Shown here: in pieces, positions 1-11,194 of the stretch
Position numbering within the stretch: position 1 is the first letter of the stretch
How the letters are laid out: every line of letters starts with the position of its first letter
Origin: Chelonoidis abingdonii
Taxonomy: Eukaryota > Chordata > Testudines > Testudinidae
Direction: 5' to 3'
Length of the DNA: 64,000 bases
NCBI RefSeq assembly: GCF_003597395.2
Contig: NC_133771.1
Location: 135,962,889-136,026,888, forward strand
Notes under the pieces: model-generated
Database searches by the model: none
Told to the model about the DNA's origin: nothing
Seen by the model: only the letters and a program-made list of their open reading frames with translations
Translations under genes and position numbers: made by a program

Positions 1-1577
1 AGCCACTCTGCAAGACTTCTGGTCCCAGACCCTTAAAGAAACAGTAGCCTGGGTTTTCCCCAAACCTTAACTATTCCCCTGGGACATCTTCCTGGCTTCC
101 AACACCTAGCTCTGCCTTCCCTAGGAGTTCATCTGCTCTAAAAGTCCCAAGACTTAAAGGGACACAGCACAGAACAAATATTCACTGATCTCTCTTTCTT
201 ACTACCCTTAAGGGGACAGTTACCCTGCTACATACCTCTTCTCCCCCACCAGCCACCCAGCCTTCCTGTGCCAGAAAGTAGTATCTTCTGGGCAGCTTTT
301 GGTCAAATTCTCCAACCAAGTGGATGCTTCTTCCACTGACACCAAGAGGTCTAGGAAATCCTTGTCAATAGTCTTGATTTTGCTTCTTATAAATGGTGTG
401 ACCAAAGTTTGGCCAGCACTATGTCAGATGCACTTTATACGACTCACGTTGTCCCAAAGAGCTCGGCATTTGTAACTCGTTAGACATTGTGAATATCTAG
501 CTCATGGGCTATCGTGGAATAATGAAAGTCAGGCTGTTACCCTGGTTAAGTTTCTGGAATGCTGTTTCACAATAGTTTGCGGAAGAGCACTCATGAATAT
601 ACACCCATGCACCCTCTTCAGTGTTAAGAAGGTCTATAATAATACTGAGCCTCCATGGGTGGCGCAAGATGCATATTAAATCTCTTCTTCGTAGTTTTTT
701 AATTTCCCTTCTCTCTCTCTCTCTCTCTCCCCCTCGGCTTTCCCTGTGTGTCTCTGGCCATAGACTGTGCACCCAGCCACTCTGCTGAACTGCTGAGTCC
801 CATCTGGAAAGGCAAACCAGGCTTCACCCCCACCCTGGTCCCATGCTGACCTCAGTGCTGACTTCACAGTGCTGGGCTTTGTGCTGAATCTGATAGGATG
901 ACATCATAGTGTGGAGCTGAGATGCTCTCCCTGCTGCCTCTTTCCTTTCTCCCAGAGTTAGACTGTACTTTACTCTCTCACTTTTTGATGAAAAGTCTTT
1001 TACTAATATAGTGCAAGGCAGTCACTGCCACTATCCCTGCCGTCTTGAACAAGGGAGTCAGCCAAATATGTCTGTGCTTTTCAATCTCCACTCTGTCACC
1101 TAAATTACACAATCATCAAGTTCTGGGTTTCCAGCCTCCCATTTTCTTCTTCCAGATGGTGATCACTGATTCTGTATGTTAGAGGGCTCTGCTTTGTTTT
1201 CCATATGCAGAAACTCTAGTAATGGGGAGATTCTGCTTAGGGACTTGTAGTGAAGTTATATCTTTTGATTTCTGATCTTTCCCCAGTGGTTAACTTGTCC
1301 TTTTTAGATCTAGGATTAGCATTCTGAATATCATTCGGTTCTGAAGTCAGGGATGTTAAGATCTGGAAGTGCTGCAGAATCTGTGCTATTCCTGCAGAGA
1401 TCCCTGGGTCTGTCATGCCCTGTCCCAGCATCAGTCCCACCATTCCACAGTGGGACAGATCTTCACAGCCTCAGTGATTTGGGGATTTCCTCCTCCAGTT
1501 CTCCAGTTTATGTTCATATGCGTGACTTTATCTTTCACTGAGAATCCCGTGTCAGCTGCATATCAGAGGAAAAGGCT
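1..1577. other. No recognisable gene; mostly unique sequence
   Basis: I see no exon-like reading frame, RNA gene or confident repeat here. The short reading frames on both strands have no familiar motifs. The only simple structure is a CT run near 711-728. Confidence 0.5.
711..728. repeat. (CT)9 microsatellite
   Basis: Nine uninterrupted CT dinucleotides follow a pyrimidine-rich stretch. Nothing suggests a function. Confidence 0.9.
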
Positions 1578-1653
1578 GTCATAAACAGATAGCTAAGGGT
1601 TAACGTCTCTTTCACCTGTAAAGGGTTAACAAACAGGAACTACACACCTGACC
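1578..1653 (+). mobile_element. 5' head of an LTR-type repeat
   Basis: The stretch starts TGTCATAAACAGATAGC and contains two AAGGGTTAA words, matching the start of a very common turtle LTR-like repeat as I remember it. It breaks off near 1653 and passes straight into Gypsy pol sequence. The distal part of the same repeat reappears after the assembly gap at 2901. Family assignment is from memory. Confidence 0.5.
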
Positions 1654-1654
1654 A

Positions 1655-2077
1655 GAAGACCCAACAAATGCAGTATAAGTGGATGATGAGTTGTTTAAAA
1701 AGGCCTTTACCCAGCTTTAGCGACACTCATGTCTGACCCTGCCTCTAAGGCCCCGGGACTTGACAGCATTCCTAGTAAACACAGATGCATCTGAGCGTGC
1801 TTGTAGGAGCAGTTCTCATGCAGAGGACCCGATCACAACTTCCATTCCTGTCGTGTTTCTCAGCAAAATCTGTCTGAAGGGAAAGTCACTGAGTCAATCC
1901 AGTGAAAAAGGGAATGCTTGCCATGTGTACGGCCCTGGAAAAGCTACGCCCATACGTTTGGGGACGCGGTTCCAGTACGACCGACATGCTGCGCTTAAAG
2001 GGCTTTCATAACTCGCCAAGGGAACAACAAAAACTCTTCGATGGAGTTTAGCTCTCCAAAATTTGATCTCTCCTTTT
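1655..2077 (+). pseudogene. Ty3/Gypsy pol fragment: end of RT and RNase H
   Basis: Conceptual translation gives pieces of a Gypsy RNase H domain spread over several frames. FLVNTDASERA (about 1769-1801) corresponds to the first RNase H strand with its catalytic Asp. A second frame gives GAVLMQRT, then ALEKLRPYVWGR (about 1930-1965). LRWSLALQN lies just before the gap (about 2036-2065). Several frameshifts and stops separate these blocks, so this is a fossil. The rest of the domain and any integrase would lie in the 823-bp gap. It is probably the interior of the element whose LTR ends flank the gap. Confidence 0.7.
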
Positions 2078-2900
2078 NNNNNNNNNNNNNNNNNNNNNNN
2101 NNNNNNNNNNNNNNNNNNNNNNNNNNNNNNNNNNNNNNNNNNNNNNNNNNNNNNNNNNNNNNNNNNNNNNNNNNNNNNNNNNNNNNNNNNNNNNNNNNNN
2201 NNNNNNNNNNNNNNNNNNNNNNNNNNNNNNNNNNNNNNNNNNNNNNNNNNNNNNNNNNNNNNNNNNNNNNNNNNNNNNNNNNNNNNNNNNNNNNNNNNNN
2301 NNNNNNNNNNNNNNNNNNNNNNNNNNNNNNNNNNNNNNNNNNNNNNNNNNNNNNNNNNNNNNNNNNNNNNNNNNNNNNNNNNNNNNNNNNNNNNNNNNNN
2401 NNNNNNNNNNNNNNNNNNNNNNNNNNNNNNNNNNNNNNNNNNNNNNNNNNNNNNNNNNNNNNNNNNNNNNNNNNNNNNNNNNNNNNNNNNNNNNNNNNNN
2501 NNNNNNNNNNNNNNNNNNNNNNNNNNNNNNNNNNNNNNNNNNNNNNNNNNNNNNNNNNNNNNNNNNNNNNNNNNNNNNNNNNNNNNNNNNNNNNNNNNNN
2601 NNNNNNNNNNNNNNNNNNNNNNNNNNNNNNNNNNNNNNNNNNNNNNNNNNNNNNNNNNNNNNNNNNNNNNNNNNNNNNNNNNNNNNNNNNNNNNNNNNNN
2701 NNNNNNNNNNNNNNNNNNNNNNNNNNNNNNNNNNNNNNNNNNNNNNNNNNNNNNNNNNNNNNNNNNNNNNNNNNNNNNNNNNNNNNNNNNNNNNNNNNNN
2801 NNNNNNNNNNNNNNNNNNNNNNNNNNNNNNNNNNNNNNNNNNNNNNNNNNNNNNNNNNNNNNNNNNNNNNNNNNNNNNNNNNNNNNNNNNNNNNNNNNNN
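2078..2900. other. Assembly gap (823 N)
   Basis: There are 823 undetermined bases. Flanking sequence is a Gypsy pol fragment on the left and an LTR-like tail on the right, so the gap probably lies within one retroelement. Reading frames drawn across it are artefacts. Confidence 0.99.
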
Positions 2901-3030
2901 AGTGCCCCAAAACACTATATTTTTGGGTGGTGGCAGGCTATCAGATCTAAGCTGGTAATTAAGCTTAGAGGTTTCATGCAGGTACCCAAATTTTGGACGC
3001 TAAGGTTCAGATTTCGGAAATATACCTTAT
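2901..3030 (+). mobile_element. 3' part of an LTR-type repeat
   Basis: The words GGTGGTGGCAGGCTATC, GATCTAAGCTGGTAATTAAG and TTCATGCAGG occur in the order I remember from the distal part of the repeat whose head lies at 1578. Together they suggest one LTR retroelement spanning the gap. The exact 3' end is not clear. Confidence 0.45.
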
Positions 3031-3920
3031 GACAAGGGCACTTCCTGTATCTGATCTCAGGGATTCATTTGAATCCTCTCCTTTTCGCCACATGTTGCCT
3101 CTTGATTCTCTGTGTTTTTTAATTTCTGTTTCCTATCTCTCTTTCACTTCCCTCTGTGGGCCCCCGTGGCCATAAGATTTCACAAGGGTGCTGTGCAGAT
3201 AAATTCATGAAGGTTTGTGAAGCATTCAGATGCTACGATAATGAGCGCCATAGAAAAGCCCAGGAGGAGCAGGGTTGGAATAGTGTGCAGTAAATAAGAC
3301 CTGGGGCCAAACATTGACCACTGAGGATAACAAAATATTGAATAGCTGCTTATTAAATGAGCGCCATCCCTCCTGTGCACTGAAGGAGGCAGGGGTCCTG
3401 TGGGAAAAAAAATAGCATGTGATGATGTAATTAGAGACTGTATTATAATGCATGTGCCCAAGGTTGCACATGCAACCTTAATTAAGGATTTTTTTTTTAC
3501 TTTTGAGGGCTTGACTTTGCTACCTTAAAGTTCTTTTAATTCAAGGATCACAGCCTCACTGAGCTGGGCACTGTGCAGTGACACATTAGAGAGGCATTTG
3601 TTTGCAATGTGCAACAAACATTTTTTTTTGACCGATAAAAAAGGTATTTATTTAATTGTTTTGTTCTCTTAAGAAAATCTGACTATTTTGTCTACCTGAT
3701 TAAAGAAAAAAAGCTTTGCTGAGTAGCAATCACATAAAAACTCCACATATACAAAAACTGTTCTGTGCTTTTGGTACATTCAGCAGTTTTTCTGAGTAAA
3801 GTTCAGAGAACACTCACACGAATAAAGCATTTTTTGTTTTAATTAGATAAAGCTCAGAGAAAGAGATTAAATAAATCTTGAAATAAGAGGAAATAACAAA
3901 TAATAAATAATCTTGAAATA
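3031..3920. other. No gene recognised; AT-rich
   Basis: The sequence from about 3480 is A+T-rich, with short A and T runs and no coding signature. I recognise no repeat family. Confidence 0.5.
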
Positions 3921-4214
3921 ACAAAGACTGTGAGTGGCTTGCCAACTACAGAACCAGTTTCTCCTCCCTTGGTTTTCACACCTCAACTGCTAGAACAGGG
4001 CCTCATCCTCCTTGATTGAACTAACCTCATTATCTCTAGCTTGCTTGCTAGCATATATATACCTGCCCCTGGAAATTTCCACTACATGCATCTGACGAAG
4101 TGGGTATTCACCCACGAAAACTCATGATCCAAAATGTCTGTTAGTTTATAAGGTGCCACAGGATTCTCTGCTGCTTTTACAGATCCAGACAAACATGGCT
4201 ACCCCTCCGATACC
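3921..4214 (+). mobile_element. Penelope-type 3' tail, copy 1
   Basis: This stretch aligns by eye, in the opposite orientation, with 57868-58145. Shared landmarks are AAGACTGTG, CAGGGCCTCA, TCTAGCTTGCTTGCTAGCAT, the ATATATATACCTGCCCCTGG block, CTGACGAAGTGGGTATTCAC and the terminal GATCCAGACAAACATGGC. I know this tail as the 3' end of turtle Penelope-like retroelements. The copy is strongly 5'-truncated and has no coding capacity. The end at about 4213 is well defined because the other copies stop at the same word. Confidence 0.7.
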
Positions 4215-5205
4215 AGACTAGGAGCTGTTTGTTTACAGATTAGATGATTTAAACAACATAGAGGAGAGAGGAGGTGCAGAAGGCTGGGGCGCTAACACCC
4301 TCATAGTGGATAAGTCACCAAAGTAGTCCCATGAAAGAAAGCAAAGCAGAAAGGTAGCGAGCACTTTGCATGATAGAGTGTCACTGAGCTTAAAGTCTAT
4401 GAGTCTATGAGTCCAGGGCACTATTAGCAGTTGTGGCCATTTCTTCCTCTTTGTAAATGAGACCATTTCCACAAGATATAACGATGCGATTTTTTTCTGC
4501 AGGGGGTAAAATATCTTACAATCATGCCATGCATTCAATAATGAGATGAACAGGGCCAGATGGATAGATGAATTTTCTCCCTAGCATCCAAGAGAGTGGG
4601 CTGACGTGGTTACAAGTGGAGATGGGGCTGAGTTGCAGAGTTAGGATCTGGATTCAAATTATTTGCTGATTGGGGGGGTTGAACCCTCTTGTTTACATAG
4701 AGACTTTAGGATGAAGAAAATCAGAAGTGTACCTGCCTTGAGCAAGGACACCTGTCTTCAGGGTGAATATATATTTTTAGTGAAGATGTTTGACATTTTG
4801 ATAACCAGGGATGAGACACCACATCCTCAAAGTACATTAAAATACAGAAGTCTATACTTGTCATTGCAACAGCCCCCTCCTACAAGCACCCAACCCCATC
4901 ATGTTGGACCAAACCTCCCACTGTGCAGCCCTACCCACTACCACAACCTGTGAAAAGAGCCCTGTTCCAGTTCTGCTGCTGAGCCTTCCTTCCATTCACC
5001 TACGATGTGCCCAAACTGATCCTGCTTCCCACCAGCAAAAAAATCCTGTCCTTTCCACCTCACTTCCTGAGTCCAGAAAATTTATAGCCCGCCCCTATTG
5101 CGCATGCCAAACTTTTCTGTTATGTTCACAGCACAGCCAAAAGAAAACAGACACACGGAGTACATTGCAACCATCCAGCAAGACTATCACTATGCGTCAG
5201 TGCTA
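4215..5205. other. No gene recognised
   Basis: Short reading frames on both strands show no conserved motif. The last part abuts the left LTR of the Gypsy element at 5206. Confidence 0.4.
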
Positions 5206-5747
5206 ACTGCTGAGGGCACCTCCTACTGTCTGAAAATTCCTTCGGGTGCCACCATCTGCCTAAGCTGGTGTCTGCATGATACAAAATCGGGTCAACTATT
5301 CTGACAGTGTTTTGAAGGGGGTGGGGCTCCTGGCTCCCACTCCTCTAGTCCCTTTAGTATAGCCCCAGTTTACCTAACCCTGAAAGGGGTCAAAGATAGC
5401 AGTGCCAGCCACCTAACGGCTCACCTTGGGGCTTGTCGAACCTCTCCTACCCAGCCGGTGTACCAAAATGCTACTGTTCCATGGTGCACACGGGTGGGTT
5501 GCGGGGGAGAATCAGTGAATGGCCCTCCTGGGGCCAGTTTCCTTGGGAGTTTCTTCTGGGATCTGTAAAGTTGCTATCTACTCTTCTCCAGAGCTGCTCG
5601 GCAACTGTCTGAAACTGCCTGCTTTTAAGCCCTTATTCCACCTCTGACAGGAGGACTGACAGGACAAGAGGGGCAGGGCTAGCCTTGACTCTAGCATCAA
5701 TTTAACCCCTTCATCACCTGTGCAGAGCTTATACACTCTGTCACACA
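5206..5747 (-). mobile_element. 3' LTR of the Gmr1-like Gypsy element
   Basis: The stretch aligns in the same order with 8259-9290. Shared words include CATCTGCCTAAGC, ATGATACAAAAT, AACCCTGAAAGGGGT/AACCCTCAAAGGGGT, TACCCAGCCGGTGTACC/TACCTAGCCGGTATACC, GTGAATGGCC, CCTGCTTTTAAGCCCTTATT and TTTAACCCCTTCATCACC. Two such direct repeats bracketing pol sequence define the LTRs. Read on the minus strand, the LTR starts TGTGACA near 5745. Divergence between the two LTRs is substantial, so the insertion is old. Confidence 0.75.
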
Positions 5748-5899
5748 GGATTGGGGTAAAGGTGTTAGAGTTGGCGAGGGGAGGGGCTCCCTAATCATAG
5801 GGAAAAAAGGCAGCATTTTGGTGAACTTTTCCAGCTTTGTGACAGCTTGGAGACTATATGAGTGTAGTAACAAATACCAACACATTATTTAAGGAATGG

Positions 5900-6660
5900 T
5901 CTCCTACACTGTGTTCAACCATCGGAGTGGTACATGGTCTGTAATTAGCAAAAAGGGGTTGCTACGTGAGTTGCAATGGTGGTGAACCTCGGGACAAAAC
6001 GTCGATAGTATGTGACTAATCCTAGGAATTGTCGCACTTGTTTTTTCATCAGAGGGACAGGGCAGCTTATCAAAACGGGGACTTTGTCCATCCAGCATCA
6101 CAGCTGGCCACCTACTGTTGCATACCTCAGGTACATGGCTTCATGGTTCCCGATCTTGCATTTCACCAAAAGGCTGTCAACCCTGTCTCTGTGAGGGACT
6201 GAAGTACCACTGCTACGTGTTTCAGGCTGTCCCACCAGTTCTGGCTATAGATGAGAATCTTGTCCAGATAGGCGGTGGCGTATTGTCAATGGCGTTGCAA
6301 GATTTTATCCATCAACCTCAGGAAGGTCACAGGTGCACCGCAGAGCCCGAATGGTATGGTATGGAACTAGTACAAACCAAATGGTATGGAAAAAGCCATC
6401 TTTTCCCTGCAGTCAGGTGCAAGAGGGATCTGACAGTACCCTTTGATAAGATCACTGGTAGATATATTCTCTGCTGTCCCATCCGCTCCAGTAATGTGGG
6501 ATAGGCATAACATTTGGATATTGTATTAACTTTGTGGAAATCTATGCATCATTCCGTCCAGCTTAGGGACCAGGGCTATGGGGCGCCTCCATTTACTTTA
6601 GCACACCTCTACCTCTTCCAGGTCTAACACTGCTTGAAGCTCTGAACTAGAACATTTTCT
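5900..6660 (-). pseudogene. Gmr1-like Gypsy RT, connection and RNase H remnant
   Basis: On the minus strand, 6620-6240 gives Gypsy reverse transcriptase blocks in several frames: a DFHKVN segment (palm entry), KGTV, LVTFLRLMDK, then AYLDKILIYS at about 6245-6290. The family has YLDD at this last spot, so the second metal-binding Asp is replaced by Lys. Farther left come the connection region (KKQVRQFLGL, YYRRFVP) and FLLITDHVPLRWLN (about 5915-5955), typical of the RNase H edge. Many stops and shifts are present. RT lies downstream of integrase on the coding strand, the reverse of ordinary Ty3/Gypsy order. Confidence 0.75.
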
Positions 6661-6859
6661 GGGGCAGAGGGCAAGGGTTTTCCCTCACTTTCTGTCCTGA
6701 TGCTGTTTTAATATGAGGAGAGACCAAGCGTAGCTTTCTTAGAGTAGATAAGAAGACTGTGGGGAATAGATTGCTGGACTTGTCCTTTGCTCAGATTGTA
6801 AGATTTTCTCCATCTTTACAGTCTCACAGGTTTATCAAACAGGGCCTGAGTTTGGATAT

Positions 6860-7475
6860 GGGGCAGGGTTCAAGAAAACCCCTCTCTGGCTTTCCAGGCC
6901 TTTAAAAGGTTTATATGATAAATCTGGATTTTTCCTTTTCCCTGAGTGCAGGATTTCATAATCAACAGGACCCACTGTTCTAACCACTTCGAAGGGCCCT
7001 TCCCAGTGGGCCAACAGTTTAGATTCTGTAGCAGTAACAGTACCCAGTCACATGGCTTAAACTCTCTCAATCAAGCTCTGCAGTTAGTGGGGGTCTCTTG
7101 TTTGTGTTGAGCCTGCAGAGGTTTATTCCTGGCAAATGCTTCCAGTTCTCCATGTCCATAACTGGAGGGTGTGTTGGAGCATGGTGGACACCTGAGGACC
7201 AAGTTCTTCCCAGGACTCTCAAAACAGTTCTAGGGAGTGTCTTGCATATAAGAGCTCAAAAGGTGAAAAGCCCATGGAGAATTGAGGAACTTCCCAGATG
7301 GCGAATAGCAGGGAAGAGAGTAGTTGGTCCCAATGTTTGGGGTCTGTGATCACAAATTTCCTAAACATTTCTTTTAGAACTTTATTAAAAAGTTATACTA
7401 GACTCTCTGTTTGCAGATGATAGACTGATGTTCACAGTGTCTTAACTTTCATAGGTTGCATAGTTCCTTCATCAA
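6860..7475 (-). pseudogene. Gmr1-like Gypsy integrase remnant
   Basis: Minus-strand translation gives the end of the integrase core: TSVYHLQTESLV, a stop, then LFNKVLKEMFRKF (about 7350-7435). In the family, V-E-R-F-N carries the catalytic Glu, so a stop replaces it here. The following FPAIR...GSSSILHG and the 66-residue frame at 6870-7070 match the C-terminal module: REFKPCDWVLLLL, a GKGPSKW block equivalent to the GPF/Y motif, and KIQIYHINLLKAWK. The N-terminal zinc finger and first two catalytic Asp residues are not seen, probably deleted. Integrase is read before RT, as in Gmr1 and unlike classic Gypsy. Confidence 0.75.
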
Positions 7476-7499
7476 CCCAGACACCAATGTCTCTGACTA

Positions 7500-8165
7500 A
7501 CATTTTAACACCCCGGCCCTTCCGCCAGCAGATAGGAGATGCATGAACTGTTCTGCCAACACAATTTCAGCTACTTGTACCCCTGTCCTGGATTCTGGAT
7601 TTAGCCAGTGCCAGCAACAGTCCCTTAACCACTGAACTACCACTTTGGGTCATGATCCTAGGGAGTATTTCTCTTCTCCAAAGTGCAGATGGTGGGTTTC
7701 CTCTGTAATAGCTACATACTCAAAGGACAGCCATTTTGACTTTCAGGTAGTCCTGTGTGGCCATCACATCCAGACCTCATACGCTGCCTAGGCTGGTCCA
7801 GTGAGGAAAGGGGCCACCAGGGTGGCCTAGCATTTCTGTAGCCACTAGGCTGCCTCAGCCATCTGTTGAAATGTGAATAAGGAAGGATTCAAGGTCATCA
7901 TTTGGGCCCATTTTTGCCAGCTTCACCGAGGATGTCCCCACTGCCACCCTGCTTGGCTTGAAAAAACAACAACATTTGTCGGACCTGCTGTTGTTGGTCT
8001 TGCTGTCGTGCCGTTATTTCCCTTAGCTCTTGCTGCTACGGCACCTGCTGCTGCTGCATAGCTAATTGTTGTAGCAGCTGCCGTGTGGCTTGTTGCTGTT
8101 GGCTTTCTGTCAGCCATTTCAGCAGCCTGTCCAAGTCCATCTTGCTTAGACAGCCCACACGTGTA
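7500..8165 (-). pseudogene. Gmr1-like gag with SCAN-like capsid
   Basis: Read right to left, the frame begins with a Gln-rich coiled-coil-like head at about 8125-7960 (QQQATRQLLQQLAMQQQQ, then QQDQQQQVRQMLLFF). Next comes a capsid region. A nearly continuous stretch at about 7503-7640 reads QWLRDCCWHWLNPESRTG, followed by VQVAEIVLAEQFMHLL. This has the spacing and residues of a SCAN domain (WLxPE, then the Q..E..VLEQF helix). The preceding HFGEEKYSLG block corresponds to the RFR..Y part. One in-frame stop splits the capsid and another lies upstream. Protease is missing between capsid and integrase. It is known that the SCAN domain descends from a Gmr1-like Gypsy capsid; assignment here is by eye. 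Confidence 0.7.
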
Positions 8166-8258
8166 AGTAACTTTCTCTCACACACCTCCAGATCTTCTTA
8201 CCTCAGGGGCCATCTCATGCCTGCATTCTCCACCATTTGTCACAGTTCTCGGGCTGCT

Positions 8259-9290
8259 GAGAGGAACCTCCTGCTGTCTGGGCACTGAAAAATCCTTAGG
8301 GTGCCCCCATCTGCCTAAGCAGGAGCCTCTATGATACAAAATAGCATCAAATAGTCCAACTGTGTTTGAAGAGAGTGAGGCTCCCACTCCCACAGTCCCT
8401 TTCATAGAGTCCTTAACCCTCAAAGGGGTAAAGGGTCATAGTATCAACCACCTAACAGCTCCTCTTAGTGCTGTTGGGGTTCCCCAAAGCCCCATTCCAC
8501 TTGGTTCTGGAAAAAATTCAGTTCAACTCCAATCTCATCACTCAGGTGCCTTTATTTGGCATACAGCAAAGCTATGCTGAGTTGATCAGACTCAAACACA
8601 AGGGATGGATGCAGGGTACATCACAGATCCAAAGACAACAACAAGTCTTTTTCTTATCTACATTTCTACCAACACTAGTTCCTAACTATACATTGCATCA
8701 TACACTTCATGACTGACTTGGTTACTCTTCAGGAACCAATCCCTGTGCAGCCTACTTGGTCCATGCATAATCTCACTTCTGCCTTATCTACCTTTAGGCT
8801 TGCTTACTAATATCAGAATGTTCCTGCTTATCTTAACTAGCCACCCTGACTCTAGCATACTGCTTGTTATGACAACTTAACCTTCCACTCACCTTCTCAA
8901 TCATGCCTACTAAGCAACTAGGCAAGTTACTTATGTCAAGTTATTTAAATTAAGCCAGGGCTACAAGTTTTTGTGGAACCTATCCTACCTAGCCGGTATA
9001 CCAGAGAGTCTGTTGTCTCCTTGAGGGAACTGGAGTAGGTATTGGGAAGGGGGAGGGGAGAAATTGGTGAATGGCCTTCCTGAAGGCTTCCAGGAGTTTC
9101 TCTTGGGCCACCGTCTGCTCTCTTCCAGACCAGTTCAGCAACTATATGGAACTTCCTGCTTTTAAGCCCTTATTCCACCCCTGACATAACTGACTTGGTG
9201 AGTGGGAAGCGGCCAGCCTTGCCAACAGCCGCTCTTTAACCCCTTCATCACCATTTCTGGGTTTATACAGCTAATTACCCACTACTTCAT
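8259..9290 (-). mobile_element. 5' LTR of the Gmr1-like element, interrupted
   Basis: This is the direct-repeat partner of 5206-5747. It is longer mainly because a block at 8472-8938 has no counterpart in the other LTR. The right end is worn and ends somewhere around 9270-9295. Confidence 0.7.
8472..8938 (-). mobile_element. Solo retroviral-type LTR inserted in the 5' LTR
   Basis: The block is absent from the sister LTR. On the minus strand it runs from TGACATAAG to CCCCAACA, giving TG...CA ends, and carries AATAAA (plus-strand TTTATT at 8551-8556) about 80 bases before its end. Length is about 467 bp. No clean target duplication is visible. It has no coding sequence. It could also be an LTR of another retrotransposon group. 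Confidence 0.45.
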
Positions 9291-9295
9291 TTCTT

Positions 9296-10689
9296 AGAAT
9301 CCAGAACGATAACCTAGAAGAAAGCAAAAACAGAGAGAGAAAAACCAGGCTGCTCCCTAAGGCAGCAAGGCACAACTTACCCCACCTTACTTTAAACTGG
9401 TTCTTTCCAGAATGACTCTGTTCTCATGCTTTGCTACAGCTCCAGCCTGCAAGGAGGACCAGGAAACCTTCCACTCCCCCCGCTCTTAAAGTTATAGCTT
9501 GCAATTTCAACACAGTCATTAGTACACTACATTTACCATGACATTATTTCTCCGTCCCTACCCACAGTCTGGTTGTGACACCCACTCTCTCCCTACACAT
9601 GATTGCAGCTTTGACCTCTTTCCATCCCAGCTGCTGAGCCCTCCTGCAGAGAAATACTCCCATACAGGTGGGCATTCACTCTATACTGGCACGCACTTTA
9701 CCCCACCCTAATAAAATAAATAATAATAATCCTGATCTACTACTGTTGCATATTGTGGTGTTCGCAGTTTGGTTCTCACCCCAGCAGTGACTGCATTGTG
9801 CTGTAACTATACGATTGCATGGCTTTTTATATATATAACAAAGTCATTTCATGGACCTTGGCACTATTTTTCTGCTGAGTCAGCCCAAGATCAGCATTCC
9901 TAGCATGACTCCGCTTTGCCATGGCCTTGTCAAGAGGGAACCCGATCAGTGTTTATGCATGGAAAGAAGGCCCACTGCTTACATCTCACTTGAAATTATT
10001 TTGCAACAATGGACTCCCTGCATTCTTACTTGCCTGATGTAGAAGGGTCTTTGTCTATCATGCTGCCACAGAATCTGAGATTTTGCCTGTTCAAAACAGC
10101 TGTTGATCAAACGCCCTTGGCTGAGCTCCTTTAGTGCCAAAGAGAACAGAAACAGCTTACAGCAGGTACACGAGTAAGCTTTTCTCAATCGTACGTTACA
10201 ATGGAAATAGCACCTAGTAAGTGCATGTGCAATTGATTGCTGGGAGTGGTGTTTTAAAGTTCAACCCCTGGGCAGAGCTGAGGAGGGGCTGAGGAATAGG
10301 AGAGACAGGTATGGCAAATTATCTCCAGGCCAGCCTGTTGAGAGCCAAGCAGGGGCTCTCCCCCCATTGCTCGTTTAAGGAACCTCCTCTTTGCCATTTT
10401 CATTTGCTGTTTGCTCCCTCCCTTAACAGCCTTTTTTGATTTAATTCCTGGCAGCCAGGCAGCTTAATATCAAACAGTTGACCTGAGAAGCGTATGATAC
10501 TTATAAAAAAATACTCCATATAACACCCTCATTCTCTATAGCATCCCTTCCACATCCAGTAGCATAGCAAAGCACTATCTCTTTCAGGAGGAGAGAGAGC
10601 TCTGAGTTGTACTTTACTACACTAGCTATAAAACTTTGGTTCTCATTTTATAGTTTTTTGGAGGTTTTTTTTTAGGGATTGTAATTTTG
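9296..10689. other. No gene recognised
   Basis: Short reading frames only, without known motifs. A short AAT/AAATA-rich patch lies near 9710-9735. Confidence 0.4.
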
Positions 10690-10880
10690 TTTACTAGAAG
10701 ATGTCAGGTACAACGAGAGAATATAGGAATTGCCATACTCAATCAGACCAGTGATTCATTAGTCTAGTAACTTGTCCCTGACAGTGTCTGTCCAATACAA
10801 GCTGATTTAGAGATTGGTGCAAGATACTTTGCGGAACAACATGTCCATGGAGGAGGTTTCTGCCTAATCTCCTCAGTTGT
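10690..10880 (-). mobile_element. Old CR1 3' end
   Basis: The segment GAATTGCCATACTCAATCAG, then CCAGTGATTCATTAGTCTAG and CCCTGACAGTGTC, is a diverged version of the CR1 3' region, better preserved at 35371. It lies in reverse orientation and is fragmentary. Confidence 0.55.
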
Positions 10881-11194
10881 TGGGGACTTCAAGTTTTCAT
10901 GCAGAAACATCAGCTACAAGCAATGAACAATGAGAGGTAACATCCCAAATTATAAATATCTCATGCAAAGGAATATCTAATCAATAATCATAATAGATTG
11001 ATATCACAGCACCTTTCATCCTGAATGGTTCCAGAGTGCTGTACAACTCTGAAAAAACCTATAGCACCACTGAAACGTAGCCAAGTGCAGGCTAGAAGGC
11101 AGCAGCCCTAGTCACACAGTACGTCATGCAACACTTTGGGGGCGGGATTAGGGTCAAAAACAGGGGTGGCTAGCCTCTACTGTTATTGTCCTAC

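Noticed and set aside
1894..2958. Several 295-338-codon frames
   Set aside because: They run through the 823-N gap and exist only because N codons are not stops.
7873..8117. Ala-rich frames on both strands
   Set aside because: Shadows of the CAG/CTG-rich Gln-coding gag head of the Gmr1-like element.
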